A DNA stretch of 31,401 bases from Ruminococcaceae bacterium UBA6413 (GCA_002437415.1 DJPL01000047.1:1-31401), one strand, 5' to 3'; counted from the stretch's first letter, positions 23,613 through 31,308 are shown. Translations and numbers: made by a program. Notes: generated from the sequence alone by a model not told the origin.

Positions 23613-24161
23613 ATGCATTTTACTTACACTGACAAAGACATCCTTGACGGCAGATTTGAATTCAGGCAGACGGGCTCATTTCGTGTACTTTCACCGTTCG
23701 CCCAGCTGAAAATAGTTATAGCATGCATCATTGAAGCGATGATCGCTCCGTATACACTGAATGTATTATTAAACGGAGGAGCGGTAGCGAATAACGCCTC
23801 AATTATAATAATCAAAATCGCTCTTGCCGTAATTCTGCCGGTACTGCCGATATGGTATATACTGATAGTTGCGGGCGGAGAACAGCAATACAGCTACTAT
23901 GCCGATGAACGTCTTATGCGTATAGCGAATAAACGCCATACCTATATTTTCAAGTACTCGGACATTGAGAGCGTGACCTACAAGCCTATGACTCTGTTCA
24001 CAAAGCAAAAAGGCTATACTGTCACTGTTACGACCAAAAATACCACGCTGTTCTTCCGCTACATAATGCCGTCAAACGCAGAATTTTTTACAATTCAATT
24101 CACCCCGTTCTATATACTTCAAAATCCGCCGAAGCAGGCGGAAAGGCAAACCGTCCGCTGA
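23613..24161 (+). CDS. YcxB-like two-span membrane protein
   Basis: The 182-residue protein has an N-terminal beta-type segment (FTYTDKDILDGRFEFRQTG) and two hydrophobic helices (about 32-55 and 63-87). A C-terminal cytoplasmic beta-rich domain, YYADERLMRIANKRHTYIFKYSDIESV, fits the PH-like YcxB family of unknown function. It follows the purH terminator by about 20 bp and has only a modest RBS (AAAGGTACT). No promoter fits between them, so it depends on readthrough. No purine link is evident. Confidence 0.7.
   Translation: MHFTYTDKDILDGRFEFRQTGSFRVLSPFAQLKIVIACIIEAMIAPYTLNVLLNGGAVANNASIIIIKIALAVILPVLPIWYILIVAGGEQQYSYYADERLMRIANKRHTYIFKYSDIESVTYKPMTLFTKQKGYTVTVTTKNTTLFFRYIMPSNAEFFTIQFTPFYILQNPPKQAERQTVR
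24087..24116 (+). promoter_or_regulatory. Weak promoter candidate before the pentapeptide gene
   Basis: TTTACA (24087-24092), an 18-bp spacer and TATATA (24111-24116), inside the end of the YcxB-like gene. It could drive the pentapeptide gene and purD past the upstream terminator. Confidence 0.25.
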
Positions 24162-24183
24162 ATTTTCGGCACAGTAAAAAGTA

Positions 24184-24840
24184 ATGTCAATTAAAATAAA
24201 TTCCCCTGAGCTCCCGGATAAACTGCTTGCAGTTACGGATATCGATGCGGAGCTTTCAAAAGCACGGGAAGATGAAACGGATTTTGCCGCCGCGGAATTT
24301 TCAAGGCTCATCTGCGACAGCACCGACTTCTCTTCCCTTTATTTTAAGAACTGCCTGTTCAAGGGCAGTCGCTTCACAGCCTGCGATTTTTCAAAATGCA
24401 CGTTTATCGACTGCGTTTTCAAGGGCTGTGATATATCAAACTGTGATTTCACCGAGAGCTATTTCAGAGCCTGCTCCTTTACGTCATGCAAGGCGGTCGG
24501 AGCGGCTTTCAAGGGCTCTTATCATAAGAATGTGAGCTTTGACGGCGGCAGTTTTGAGCTGTCGGACTTTCAGCGTTCAAAGCTTCAATCGGTAGTTATA
24601 ACAGATACCGACTTCTCCTCTGCTCTGTTTTCTTCGTGTGAGATAAAGCAGACGGAGCTTAAAAACGTCACGCTTGCAAAAGCGGTGTTCTTCGGAACTA
24701 AGCTTGCGGGACTTGACTTCACCTCCTGTAACATTGACGGTCTTACCGTTTCGGATACGGGAGCGGAACTCAAAGGCGCTAAGGTCGATGTGTGGCAGGC
24801 AGCAATGTTTGCAAAGCTGCTCGGGCTTATCGTCGAATGA
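24184..24840 (+). CDS. Pentapeptide-repeat protein
   Basis: This 218-residue protein is built largely of five-residue repeats with Phe, Leu, Ile or Cys at the centre, for example CDFSKCTFIDCVFKGCDISN (68-87). They form a right-handed quadrilateral beta-helix. The start and end (SIKINSPELPDKL, and a C-terminal helix VWQAAMFAKLLGLIVE) cap the coil. Overall form resembles Qnr/MfpA-type DNA mimics that protect gyrase, but many pentapeptide proteins have other or unknown roles, so I do not call resistance. It lacks a clear RBS. It sits 25 bp before purD. Confidence 0.8.
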   Translation: MSIKINSPELPDKLLAVTDIDAELSKAREDETDFAAAEFSRLICDSTDFSSLYFKNCLFKGSRFTACDFSKCTFIDCVFKGCDISNCDFTESYFRACSFTSCKAVGAAFKGSYHKNVSFDGGSFELSDFQRSKLQSVVITDTDFSSALFSSCEIKQTELKNVTLAKAVFFGTKLAGLDFTSCNIDGLTVSDTGAELKGAKVDVWQAAMFAKLLGLIVE

Positions 24841-24865
24841 AAAATAAAAGAAAGGTCATAAAAAT

Positions 24866-26146
24866 ATGAACGTACTTGTAATAGGCGGCGGCGGAAGAGA
24901 GCACGCCATAATAACAGCTCTCGCAAAATCAAAGAAAGTAGACAAGCTGTATGCCGCACCCGGCAACGGCGGTATTTCAAAATATGCCGAGTGCTTTAAT
25001 GTAAAAGCAACCGATATTGACGGCTGTGTAGAGCTTGCAAAGAAGCTTCAGCCGGACTACGTATTCGTAGCTCCCGATGACCCGCTGGTTATGGGTATGG
25101 TGGACAAGCTCAATGCGGAGGGCTTTAAGACATTCGGACCCAGAGCAAACGCCGCTATTCTTGAGGGCAGTAAGGTATTCTCAAAGGCGCTGATGAAGAA
25201 ATACGGCATTCCGACAGCGGCATATGAAACCTTTACAGATGCCGACGAGGCTATAGCATACATCAAAAAGCAGAACAGCTTCCCTGCAGTTATCAAGTGT
25301 GATGGTCTTGCGCTCGGCAAGGGCGTAATAATCGCGAAGGACGAGCAGGAAGCCGAGAACGCAGTACGTTCAATGCTCCTTGACGGAAAGTTCGGTAAGT
25401 CCGGAAGTGAGATAGTTATTGAAGAATTTATGACAGGTCCTGAGGTAACTGTTCTTGCGTTCACAGACGGCAAGACAGTAAAACCTATGATAAGCTCTAT
25501 GGATCACAAGCGTGCATACGACAACGACGAGGGTCTTAACACAGGCGGTATGGGTACGATAGCCCCGAACCCGCTTTATACTCCCGACAAACAGCAGGAA
25601 TGCATGGAAAAGATATTCCTGCCCACAATAAAGGCTATGGCGGCTGAGGGCAGACCATTCAAGGGCTGTCTGTACTTCGGACTTATGCTGACACCGAACG
25701 GTGCAAAGGTAATAGAGTACAACTGCCGTTTCGGCGACCCCGAAACACAGGTAGTTCTCCCCTTACTTGAAACTGACATTATGGATATAATTGAAGCTAT
25801 ATGGGAAGAAAAGCTCGATACGCTTGATATCAAGTGGAGCGACAAGTCCTGCGCCTGCGTTGTTATGGCAAGCGGCGGCTATCCCGAAAAGTATGAAACA
25901 GGCAAGGTAATAAGCGGGCTTGACGAGAACGGTCAATGTGAGGGGGCATTCGTATATCACGCAGGCACAAAGCTTGAGGACGGCAAGTTTCTTACGGCGG
26001 GCGGCAGAGTTCTCGGAGTAACCGCTTACGGCGACACTTTACAGGAAGCTCTTGACACGGCTTATAAGGCAGTAGGCACTATAAGCTTTGAAAAGGCGCA
26101 TTATCGTCACGATATCGGCAAAAAAGCGCTTACCGCATTAAAATAA
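24866..26146 (+). CDS. purD: GAR synthetase PurD
   Basis: Phosphoribosylamine-glycine ligase (426 residues) uses ATP to join phosphoribosylamine and glycine, the second step of purine synthesis. It opens with MNVLVIGGGGREHAI, followed by the LYAAPGNGGIS block. The ATP-grasp domain shows IKCDGLALGKGVIIAKD, SSMDHKRAYDNDEGLNTGGMGTIAPNP and the metal-binding EYNCRFGDPETQVVLP. Length is standard. AAAGAAAGG precedes the start. It is separated from the rest of the purine genes by a terminator and two unrelated genes. No terminator is evident after it; the secG promoter starts 15 bp later. Confidence 0.97.
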   Translation: MNVLVIGGGGREHAIITALAKSKKVDKLYAAPGNGGISKYAECFNVKATDIDGCVELAKKLQPDYVFVAPDDPLVMGMVDKLNAEGFKTFGPRANAAILEGSKVFSKALMKKYGIPTAAYETFTDADEAIAYIKKQNSFPAVIKCDGLALGKGVIIAKDEQEAENAVRSMLLDGKFGKSGSEIVIEEFMTGPEVTVLAFTDGKTVKPMISSMDHKRAYDNDEGLNTGGMGTIAPNPLYTPDKQQECMEKIFLPTIKAMAAEGRPFKGCLYFGLMLTPNGAKVIEYNCRFGDPETQVVLPLLETDIMDIIEAIWEEKLDTLDIKWSDKSCACVVMASGGYPEKYETGKVISGLDENGQCEGAFVYHAGTKLEDGKFLTAGGRVLGVTAYGDTLQEALDTAYKAVGTISFEKAHYRHDIGKKALTALK

Positions 26147-26160
26147 TTCCCAAAAAACAC

Positions 26161-26189
26161 TTGCATTTCATTTCCTTTTATGCTATAAT
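26161..26189 (+). promoter_or_regulatory. Promoter of secG
   Basis: TTGCAT (26161-26166), 17 bp, TATAAT (26184-26189), giving a leader of about 80 nt before secG. Confidence 0.8.
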
Positions 26190-26274
26190 AGCATTTGCGT
26201 GTTAGAATAATTTTGGGTTTGTACGATAAACAGACACTCGGACATACCCGTATTCCTATAAGGAGGACATATAA

Positions 26275-26736
26275 ATGGGAATATTAGAAATAATCAGTGC
26301 TATTGTTCTGATTATTGCCTGTGTTTTCATCGTACTCGTGGTACTTATGCAGGATACAAAGCAGGGTATGTCGCAGACGATTACAGGCGGTAGTGCGGAC
26401 AATTATTATCAGAGAAATTCAGGACGTTCAAACGAGGCTAAGTTGAACAGACTTACAAAGATTGCCGCAATAATCTTCTTTGTTGTTGCTCTTGTCGTTA
26501 ACTTCATCGTTATGTACAGCGGTAACTTCAATAAGACAGACAATTCTTCCGTAAGCTCGACAACATCATCTGTAACTTCTTCGGATGCAAGCGATACTTC
26601 ATCGGAGTCTTCTGATGCTTCGTCAACAGAGTCATCTTCAGACGCTTCTTCCGATACATCTTCAGACGCAACTTCTGCTGATTCTTCAACAGCCGAGTCT
26701 TCATCTGAAACAAGCGCAGACTCATCTGCCGAATAA
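26275..26736 (+). CDS. secG: Preprotein translocase subunit SecG with Ser/Asp-rich tail
   Basis: The first 85 residues are a standard SecG: a membrane span at about 4-26, the loop VLMQDTKQGMSQTITGGSAD with the family's Q-x-x-x-G pattern, and a second span at about 61-84. SecG stabilises and assists the SecYE channel. Normal SecG is about 75 residues. This one continues for about 68 residues of almost only Ser, Thr, Asp, Glu and Ala. With two spans the tail should lie on the same side as the N-terminus, outside the membrane in the usual topology. AAGGAGG lies before the ATG. It has its own promoter and terminator, so it is a single-gene unit. Confidence 0.92.
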   Translation: MGILEIISAIVLIIACVFIVLVVLMQDTKQGMSQTITGGSADNYYQRNSGRSNEAKLNRLTKIAAIIFFVVALVVNFIVMYSGNFNKTDNSSVSSTTSSVTSSDASDTSSESSDASSTESSSDASSDTSSDATSADSSTAESSSETSADSSAE

Positions 26737-26750
26737 ATAAAGCTTTTAAG

Positions 26751-26779
26751 GGCTGTCGCATAAGCGGCAGCCTTTTTTG
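26751..26779 (+). terminator. Terminator of secG
   Basis: GGCTGTCGC and GCGGCAGCC pair over 9 bp with one G-U and an ATAA loop, followed by six T. Confidence 0.9.
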
Positions 26780-26830
26780 TATGCGTTGAGTTTCGGCGAT
26801 TTTTATCCGATTTAAGCAAAAGCCGATCAG

Positions 26831-26859
26831 TTGAAAAAAACGGTCCGATATGATACAAT
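26831..26859 (+). promoter_or_regulatory. Promoter of the two-component system
   Basis: TTGAAA (26831-26836), 17 bp, TACAAT (26854-26859). The leader to the regulator start is about 110 nt. An isolated TATAAT at 26943-26948 has no matching -35 box. Confidence 0.6.
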
Positions 26860-26976
26860 GTAAGCGCGAAACCGAACGAACGGAATTTGATTTGGCGACA
26901 GCTGTACGTTTCAATTCTAAGGCTGTTCTAAGCTAACCCTACTATAATATCAATATCGAAAAAGGACGGTGATATT

Positions 26977-27660
26977 ATGAAGCTTCTGTTTGCAGAAGAC
27001 GAGGTCAGTATGGCTGAGGCTGTTACCGACATTCTGACATATCATAATTATACGGTAGACACGGTTTATGACGGTGCGGACGCTCTTGACTATGCAAGAG
27101 CCGAGCAATATGACGGGATAATACTTGATATAATGATGCCGAAAAAGAGCGGCTTAGAGGTGCTCAAAATGCTCAGGAGTGAGGGAAACACCACCCCTAT
27201 ACTCCTGCTTACCGCAAAAGCCGAGGTCGAGGACAGGATAGCGGGGCTTGATATGGGCGCGGACGACTATCTCCCGAAGCCGTTTGTAATGGGCGAGCTG
27301 CTCTCTCGCGTAAGAGCAATGCTCCGTAGAAAAGATCAGTTCACGCCCGACATAATGACATTCGGTAATGTATCGCTCAATCTCAGCAGTTGTGAGCTTA
27401 AAGGTCCGTTACAGTCGGTAGTACTGCCAAAGATAGAATATAAGCTCATGGAGCTTCTGATGCTCAACAAGGGCATCTACCTCTCCACCGAGGATATTCT
27501 CGTAAAGGTGTGGGGCTATGAGAGTGACGCGGAGAGCGGCGCGGTATGGGTGTACATATCATACGTCAGAAAACGTCTTGCCGCTGTCGGCGCTGACATT
27601 GAGATAAAAGCAAAGCGCGGCGTAGGCTATACTTTGGCAAAGATCGGAGATGCCGACTGA
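26977..27660 (+). CDS. OmpR/PhoB-family response regulator
   Basis: The 227-residue protein has a receiver domain (1-118) with acidic pocket residues E7/D8, phospho-acceptor D51 in LDIMMP, T79 in LLLTAK and K101 in LPKPF. A winged-helix DNA-binding domain (about 128-222) contains LPKIEYKLMELLMLNKGIY and the wing KAKRGVGYTL. It would bind DNA when phosphorylated by the sensor kinase encoded next; the kinase start overlaps its stop by one base (TGATG). GGACGGTG precedes the ATG. Target genes are not shown by the sequence. Confidence 0.95.
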   Translation: MKLLFAEDEVSMAEAVTDILTYHNYTVDTVYDGADALDYARAEQYDGIILDIMMPKKSGLEVLKMLRSEGNTTPILLLTAKAEVEDRIAGLDMGADDYLPKPFVMGELLSRVRAMLRRKDQFTPDIMTFGNVSLNLSSCELKGPLQSVVLPKIEYKLMELLMLNKGIYLSTEDILVKVWGYESDAESGAVWVYISYVRKRLAAVGADIEIKAKRGVGYTLAKIGDAD

Positions 27661-29081
27661 TGGTAAAACAGCTACAGAAAAAATTTATCATATCCGCTAT
27701 GACGGCGGTAACAATTCTGCTTGTTGTGCTTATAGGCGGGATAAATGTCTTTAATTATCTGACAACGAGCGGCGACAATGACAGGCTTATGGAAATGCTC
27801 GGCAACAGCTTTGAAAATTCAACTATGTGGAACGGCAATGATGCCTCCGACAACACTCAGCCGCCACAGGACATAAACGGTACTCAGACAGCTACCGACA
27901 CTTCAAGCGGTCAGGATAACCCCGATAATCAGGACGATCCCGATTTTCAACCGCCACAGGATAATGGCACAAAGCCGCCAGATGACAAAAAGAACGGCGA
28001 TTTCGGCAAGCACGACAAGGACGCATTGAAATCCGCAAGATATGCCGCCGCGGCACTGAGTAGTGACGGCAGCATACTGAGAACAGATGTTACTCACATA
28101 TCATCGCTGACAGAGGACGAAGTGACAGCAATAGCTCAGGTACTCAAAGATACTGCCGAGGGAACAGGCAGCTACAACGGCTATCTGTACCGCATAAGCA
28201 ATTCGGTACGTACCGGTGGTCGTATCATAATACTGCTTGACAACAGTATGCAGATAAGCTCATTCTTTACGGTACTGTTTATATCTGTCGGTGCGGGAAT
28301 ATTCGGCTGGCTTCTGATGCTGCTGCTCGTTATTCTGCTTTCCAAGAAAACGATCGCACCTGTTGCGCGCAGTATTGAAAAGCAAAAACAATTCGTCACA
28401 AATGCAGGTCACGAGATAAAGACACCGCTTGCTATAATCCTTGCCAATACAGACGCAATGGAGCTTCATAACGGCGAAAACAAGTGGAGCAAAAATATCC
28501 GTGCACAGACGCTCAGACTCAGCGGACTTATGCAAAATCTTCTTATGCTTGCAAAAATGGACGAAAGCTCCGCAAAGCTTCCGATGTGCGGCTTTGATAT
28601 AAGCACGGCGGCGGAAGATACGGTAAATGCATTTATAGAGCCTGCCGCTCTCAAGGGTGTGATGATAGAGCAGGATATTCAAAAAGGGCTCAGCCTTAAC
28701 GGCAACCGCGACAGCATAATACAGCTTATGACAGTGCTCCTTGACAATGCGGTGAAGTACACCGAAAGCGGCGGTACAATAAGAGCAAAGCTCAGCGGCA
28801 ACGAGAAGAATATAACGCTCAGCATAGCCAATACCTGTGAGCCTATTGACCACCCCGAAAAGCTGTTTGACCGTTTCTACCGCGGCGACAGCGCCAGAAC
28901 GCAGAAAAACGGCGGCTACGGTATAGGCTTGTCGGTAGCGCAGGCAATAGCGGAGCTTCATAAGGGTACTATTACGGCGGAAAATGTTACTGTAAGCGGC
29001 TCAGAGTCAGATACTCTCCCTTCCGCAGACAGCGCAGAAAAAACTACTGCAAATATGCTTATGTTTACGGTTAAGATGTGA
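27660..29081 (+). CDS. Sensor histidine kinase
   Basis: The 473-residue membrane kinase has a first span at about 10-32 and an extracytoplasmic region of about 165 residues. That region includes a low-complexity Asp/Asn/Gln/Pro stretch with PPQD twice (68-71, 98-101). The second span is at about 201-227. There is hardly room for a HAMP domain before the dimerisation helix KQFVTNAGHEIKTPLA, whose His251 is phosphorylated. The ATPase domain has the N box LTVLLDNAVKYTE and a late GGYGIGLSVA. The usual DxGxG box reads NTCEPI, a deviation seen in some kinases of this group. The signal is unknown; its partner is the overlapping response regulator. Confidence 0.93.
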   Translation: MVKQLQKKFIISAMTAVTILLVVLIGGINVFNYLTTSGDNDRLMEMLGNSFENSTMWNGNDASDNTQPPQDINGTQTATDTSSGQDNPDNQDDPDFQPPQDNGTKPPDDKKNGDFGKHDKDALKSARYAAAALSSDGSILRTDVTHISSLTEDEVTAIAQVLKDTAEGTGSYNGYLYRISNSVRTGGRIIILLDNSMQISSFFTVLFISVGAGIFGWLLMLLLVILLSKKTIAPVARSIEKQKQFVTNAGHEIKTPLAIILANTDAMELHNGENKWSKNIRAQTLRLSGLMQNLLMLAKMDESSAKLPMCGFDISTAAEDTVNAFIEPAALKGVMIEQDIQKGLSLNGNRDSIIQLMTVLLDNAVKYTESGGTIRAKLSGNEKNITLSIANTCEPIDHPEKLFDRFYRGDSARTQKNGGYGIGLSVAQAIAELHKGTITAENVTVSGSESDTLPSADSAEKTTANMLMFTVKM

Positions 29082-29086
29082 ATTGA

Positions 29087-29133
29087 AAAACGGTTTGCAA
29101 AGCAGATGAAATCAGCCGCTCGCAAACCGTTTT
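29087..29133 (+). terminator. Terminator of the two-component system
   Basis: AAAAACGGTTTGC and GCAAACCGTTTTT form a 13-bp stem ending in T5, six bases after the kinase stop. Confidence 0.85.
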
Positions 29134-29197
29134 TAAGATATATGAATTTTCTCATTGCTATTCGCAACGGCACTTCTCCGCCCGACCATATAGCAAC

Positions 29198-29213
29198 TGT
29201 GATAATTATCACA
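29198..29213. promoter_or_regulatory. Perfect 16-bp palindrome
   Basis: TGTGATAATTATCACA is fully symmetric and covers the stop codon of the minus-strand gene at 29209-29511. It looks like a dimeric regulator site by form, but no promoter is next to it, so it may be chance. Confidence 0.3.
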
Positions 29214-29511
29214 CCACAGAAACTTCGATCACGATATTTCCCTTTGCGTCTTCGTACCACGTTTCCCATGCAAAATACTTATCCCAGCAGTCGCACTCAC
29301 AGAACTCCGAATATTCGACATTAAATTCTTCGGCTTCTCCTATCGGCACGAGCCAGCCGCTGCAATCTGCGGCGATAAGTCCGTTTGTTACCTTCTCGTG
29401 ACCCTCTTTACTGTCAAGAAAGAACACACAGCCTTTCTTTTCAGCCGCCTGCTGAACCTTCTCCATAAATTTTTCAAATCCGAGCGGCTCCCTGGTTCTG
29501 AGTCCCGTCAT
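29209..29511 (-). CDS. 100-aa protein of unknown function
   Basis: The frame begins MTGLRTREPLGFEKFMEKVQ and ends GNIVIEVSVV. AAGGTG lies about ten bases before the ATG, and a good promoter (TTGACT-17-TATAAT) lies upstream. The protein is acidic and soluble, without signal or membrane segment. It has an aromatic and Cys-rich centre, FCECDCWDKYFAWETWYED (about 69-87), with three closely spaced Cys. I do not recognise the family. It converges on the sensor-kinase gene and may be a single-gene unit. Confidence 0.75.
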   Translation of the reverse strand: MTGLRTREPLGFEKFMEKVQQAAEKKGCVFFLDSKEGHEKVTNGLIAADCSGWLVPIGEAEEFNVEYSEFCECDCWDKYFAWETWYEDAKGNIVIEVSVV

Positions 29512-29550
29512 TTTTAATGCACCTTGCCTTTATCTCTTAATAGTATAATA

Positions 29551-29579
29551 ATTATACCACCGCTCTGCTCTTAAGTCAA
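29551..29579 (-). promoter_or_regulatory. Promoter of the 100-aa protein gene
   Basis: On the minus strand, TTGACT (29579-29574), 17 bp, TATAAT (29556-29551), about 40 bp before the start codon. Confidence 0.75.
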
Positions 29580-29598
29580 CCGTGATATACAAAGACTC

Positions 29599-29627
29599 AG
29601 AGCCGCCCACTGACCGTGAGCGGCTCT
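29599..29627 (-). terminator. Hairpin after the 57-aa protein gene
   Basis: AGAGCCGC and GCGGCTCT form an 8-bp stem about 12 bp past the small gene's stop. The T-run is weak on both strands. Confidence 0.55.
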
Positions 29628-29638
29628 TTGCTGTAAAA

Positions 29639-29812
29639 TTACATCTGGAGCGATTCTATTACCGCCCCTACAGCCTTTATCGCCTTGCCTGTTGCCTTCT
29701 TGACATTCTGCGTCTTGTTTGAGGTCATAGCCTTCGTAGCGGCAAAAGCGATACCGCCTGCTACCATTGCAGTAGCGGCACATATCATATTATTGGAAGT
29801 TTTCTTGCTCAT
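29639..29812 (-). CDS. 57-aa small membrane protein of unknown function
   Basis: This short frame starts MSKKTSNNMICAATAMVAGG and ends AVIESLQM. AAAGGA lies eight bases before the ATG. Residues about 9-29 form one hydrophobic, Ala/Gly-rich helix; the rest is a basic Lys/Ala/Thr amphipathic stretch (NVKKATGKAIKAVGAVIES). It resembles the many small YtxH-like or cell-envelope proteins of gut Clostridia in form only. No family is assigned. It stands alone between the 100-aa gene and the kinase gene. The overlapping 70-residue frame at 29571-29783 is less convincing because it has no RBS and runs through the hairpin. Confidence 0.65.
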   Translation of the reverse strand: MSKKTSNNMICAATAMVAGGIAFAATKAMTSNKTQNVKKATGKAIKAVGAVIESLQM

Positions 29813-29979
29813 TTTCCATTATCCTTTCATATCCGCCGTTTTCGGCTCGTTAATATGTTGTGTTTTAAGCTCGGAAATATTGCAAGATAAATTTTACAAG
29901 GACAGTTTCCAATAAGACCGCTTTTTGCAGTAAAAAATGCCATTCATACGGCAAACAATCCATATATAAATTTTACATC

Positions 29980-30008
29980 TCGACAATTCGGAAATTTTAT
30001 GTTAAAAT
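29980..30008 (+). promoter_or_regulatory. Promoter of the pyridoxal kinase gene
   Basis: TCGACA (29980-29985), 17 bp, TAAAAT (30003-30008), about 33 bp before the start codon. Confidence 0.6.
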
Positions 30009-30041
30009 ATAACCGATGTGTAAACAGAAAGGACGATTTTA

Positions 30042-30905
30042 ATGTCACAACATAAAATAATAGCGGCTATCCATGACCTCTCGGGCTATGGACGATGCTC
30101 GCTTTCAGTTATAATACCTGTTATATCGGCTATGGGAATACAGGTCTGTCCCGTTCCCACCGCAGTTATGTCTACTCATACCGGCGGCTTTACCGATATA
30201 GCCATGGAGGATCTTACAGATCACATTTCCGCCTGCTATCAGCATTACGAAAAGCTCGGGCTGAAATTTGACGCGGTGTACAGCGGCTTTCTCTCTTCTC
30301 CGAAGCAGGTAGACTGCTGTCTTGAGTTTCTGCACGGAAACCCGAATTCTCTGAAAGTCGTTGACCCGGTAATGGGCGACAACGGCAAGCCGTACAGCAC
30401 CTACACTCCCGAGCTTATACGCCGTATGAAGGAGCTTGTAGATGCCGCCGATGTAATTACTCCTAACCTCACCGAAACCTGTATGCTTCTCGGTGAAGAA
30501 TGCCCTGCGATGATGTCGGTGTCACAGGCGCGCTCATGGCTGGCACGGCTGAGCGATAAGCCGAGGATAGTGGTAATAAAGGGCGTTCCTCTGATCGATG
30601 ACGACGGACAGAAACTCTCCAATGTCGGCTTTGACAGGGAGAGCGGTAGCTTCTGGCGCATTGACTGGGATCATATCCCCGTTCATTATCCCGGTACAGG
30701 CGACATATTTACTTCTGTGCTTACCGCTTCTCTTCTGAAAGGCGAAAGCCTGCCCATTGCGCTCAACCGCGCTACCACATTCACCGAGATCGCAGTAAAA
30801 ACTACCTACAGCTACGGCACAGAACCGCGCCTGGGTGTTCTGTTTGAAGATTGCCTGAGCTGGCTTATGACAAACACCGTGCTCAGTGATTATAAGAAGC
30901 TGTAA
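30042..30905 (+). CDS. Pyridoxal/pyridoxamine kinase
   Basis: The 287-residue ribokinase-fold protein matches the PdxK/PdxY group, which phosphorylates vitamin B6 vitamers with ATP. It shows the start HDLSGYGRCSLSVIIPVISAMG (residues 11-32), the PTAVMSTHTGGF substrate block, VVDPVMGDNG (about 107-116) and the C-terminal anion-hole signature HYPGTGDIFTSVLTASLL with catalytic Asp (about D225). AGAAAGGAC precedes the start. It stands as a single gene between its own promoter and the GACGGCTCTGC terminator hairpin. PdxK versus PdxY (salvage of pyridoxine or pyridoxal) cannot be separated by eye. Confidence 0.92.
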   Translation: MSQHKIIAAIHDLSGYGRCSLSVIIPVISAMGIQVCPVPTAVMSTHTGGFTDIAMEDLTDHISACYQHYEKLGLKFDAVYSGFLSSPKQVDCCLEFLHGNPNSLKVVDPVMGDNGKPYSTYTPELIRRMKELVDAADVITPNLTETCMLLGEECPAMMSVSQARSWLARLSDKPRIVVIKGVPLIDDDGQKLSNVGFDRESGSFWRIDWDHIPVHYPGTGDIFTSVLTASLLKGESLPIALNRATTFTEIAVKTTYSYGTEPRLGVLFEDCLSWLMTNTVLSDYKKL

Positions 30906-30935
30906 TACGGATTTATGAAATTTTTGTTTACTTAT

Positions 30936-30968
30936 GACGGCTCTGCCGCATAGCAGAGCCGTCGGATT
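30936..30968 (+). terminator. Terminator of the pyridoxal kinase gene
   Basis: GACGGCTCTGC and GCAGAGCCGTC form a perfect 11-bp stem with loop CGCATA, followed by GGATTTT. A sister hairpin with the same loop lies at 31139-31164. Confidence 0.75.
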
Positions 30969-31000
30969 TTGGAAAAACCTCTTATACATATTAAAATGGG

Positions 31001-31077
31001 GTCGCAGGGGGCGAAGCCCCCGACAGGGACTAGGGGCGGTAGCCCCAGCAAAATAGCCCCTTTCCCGGGGAAAGGGG
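31001..31077. repeat. GC-rich palindromic repeat cluster
   Basis: Three hairpins lie within 77 bp: GGGGGC-GAA-GCCCCC (31007-31021), GGGGC-GGTA-GCCCC (31033-31046), and CCCCTTTCC against GGAAAGGGG (31057-31077). GTC/GAC flank the first. There is no gene. The form is that of the short mosaic repeats scattered in many Oscillospiraceae genomes. Confidence 0.6.
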
Positions 31078-31138
31078 TTTGGGGATAGGGATAGAGAATT
31101 TGCTGCGTTTTATAAAAAAAGACTTTTTCTACAGACTG

Positions 31139-31168
31139 ACCGCTCTGCCGCATAGCAGAGCGGTTTCA
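31139..31168. terminator. Sister hairpin with CGCATA loop
   Basis: ACCGCTCTGC and GCAGAGCGGT enclose the same CGCATA loop as the hairpin at 30936-30963, followed by TTTC. It may be a second terminator shielding the tRNA unit or part of a repeat pair. Confidence 0.55.
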
Positions 31169-31209
31169 CTTCTATTCTTCAAAAAAACCAAAAAAATGTC
31201 GAAAAAGGG

Positions 31210-31238
31210 TTGACAAGCACTGAATTTTATGCTAAAAT
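31210..31238 (+). promoter_or_regulatory. Upstream promoter of the tRNA unit (P1)
   Basis: TTGACA (31210-31215), 17 bp, TAAAAT (31233-31238). Confidence 0.75.
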
Positions 31239-31308
31239 ATTATCTGTTGTCACGGCACAACAAAACCAAGAAGAGTAAAACAAAATTTAAAAAAGTTTTA
31301 AAAAACTC

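Noticed and set aside
26409..26914. Two long minus-strand frames over secG
   Set aside because: They arise from the low-complexity serine/aspartate codons of secG read backwards and cross its terminator and the next promoter.
28260..28961. 233-codon minus-strand frame opposite the sensor kinase
   Set aside because: It lies entirely within the kinase gene, is rich in Cys and Arg, has no RBS and matches no family.
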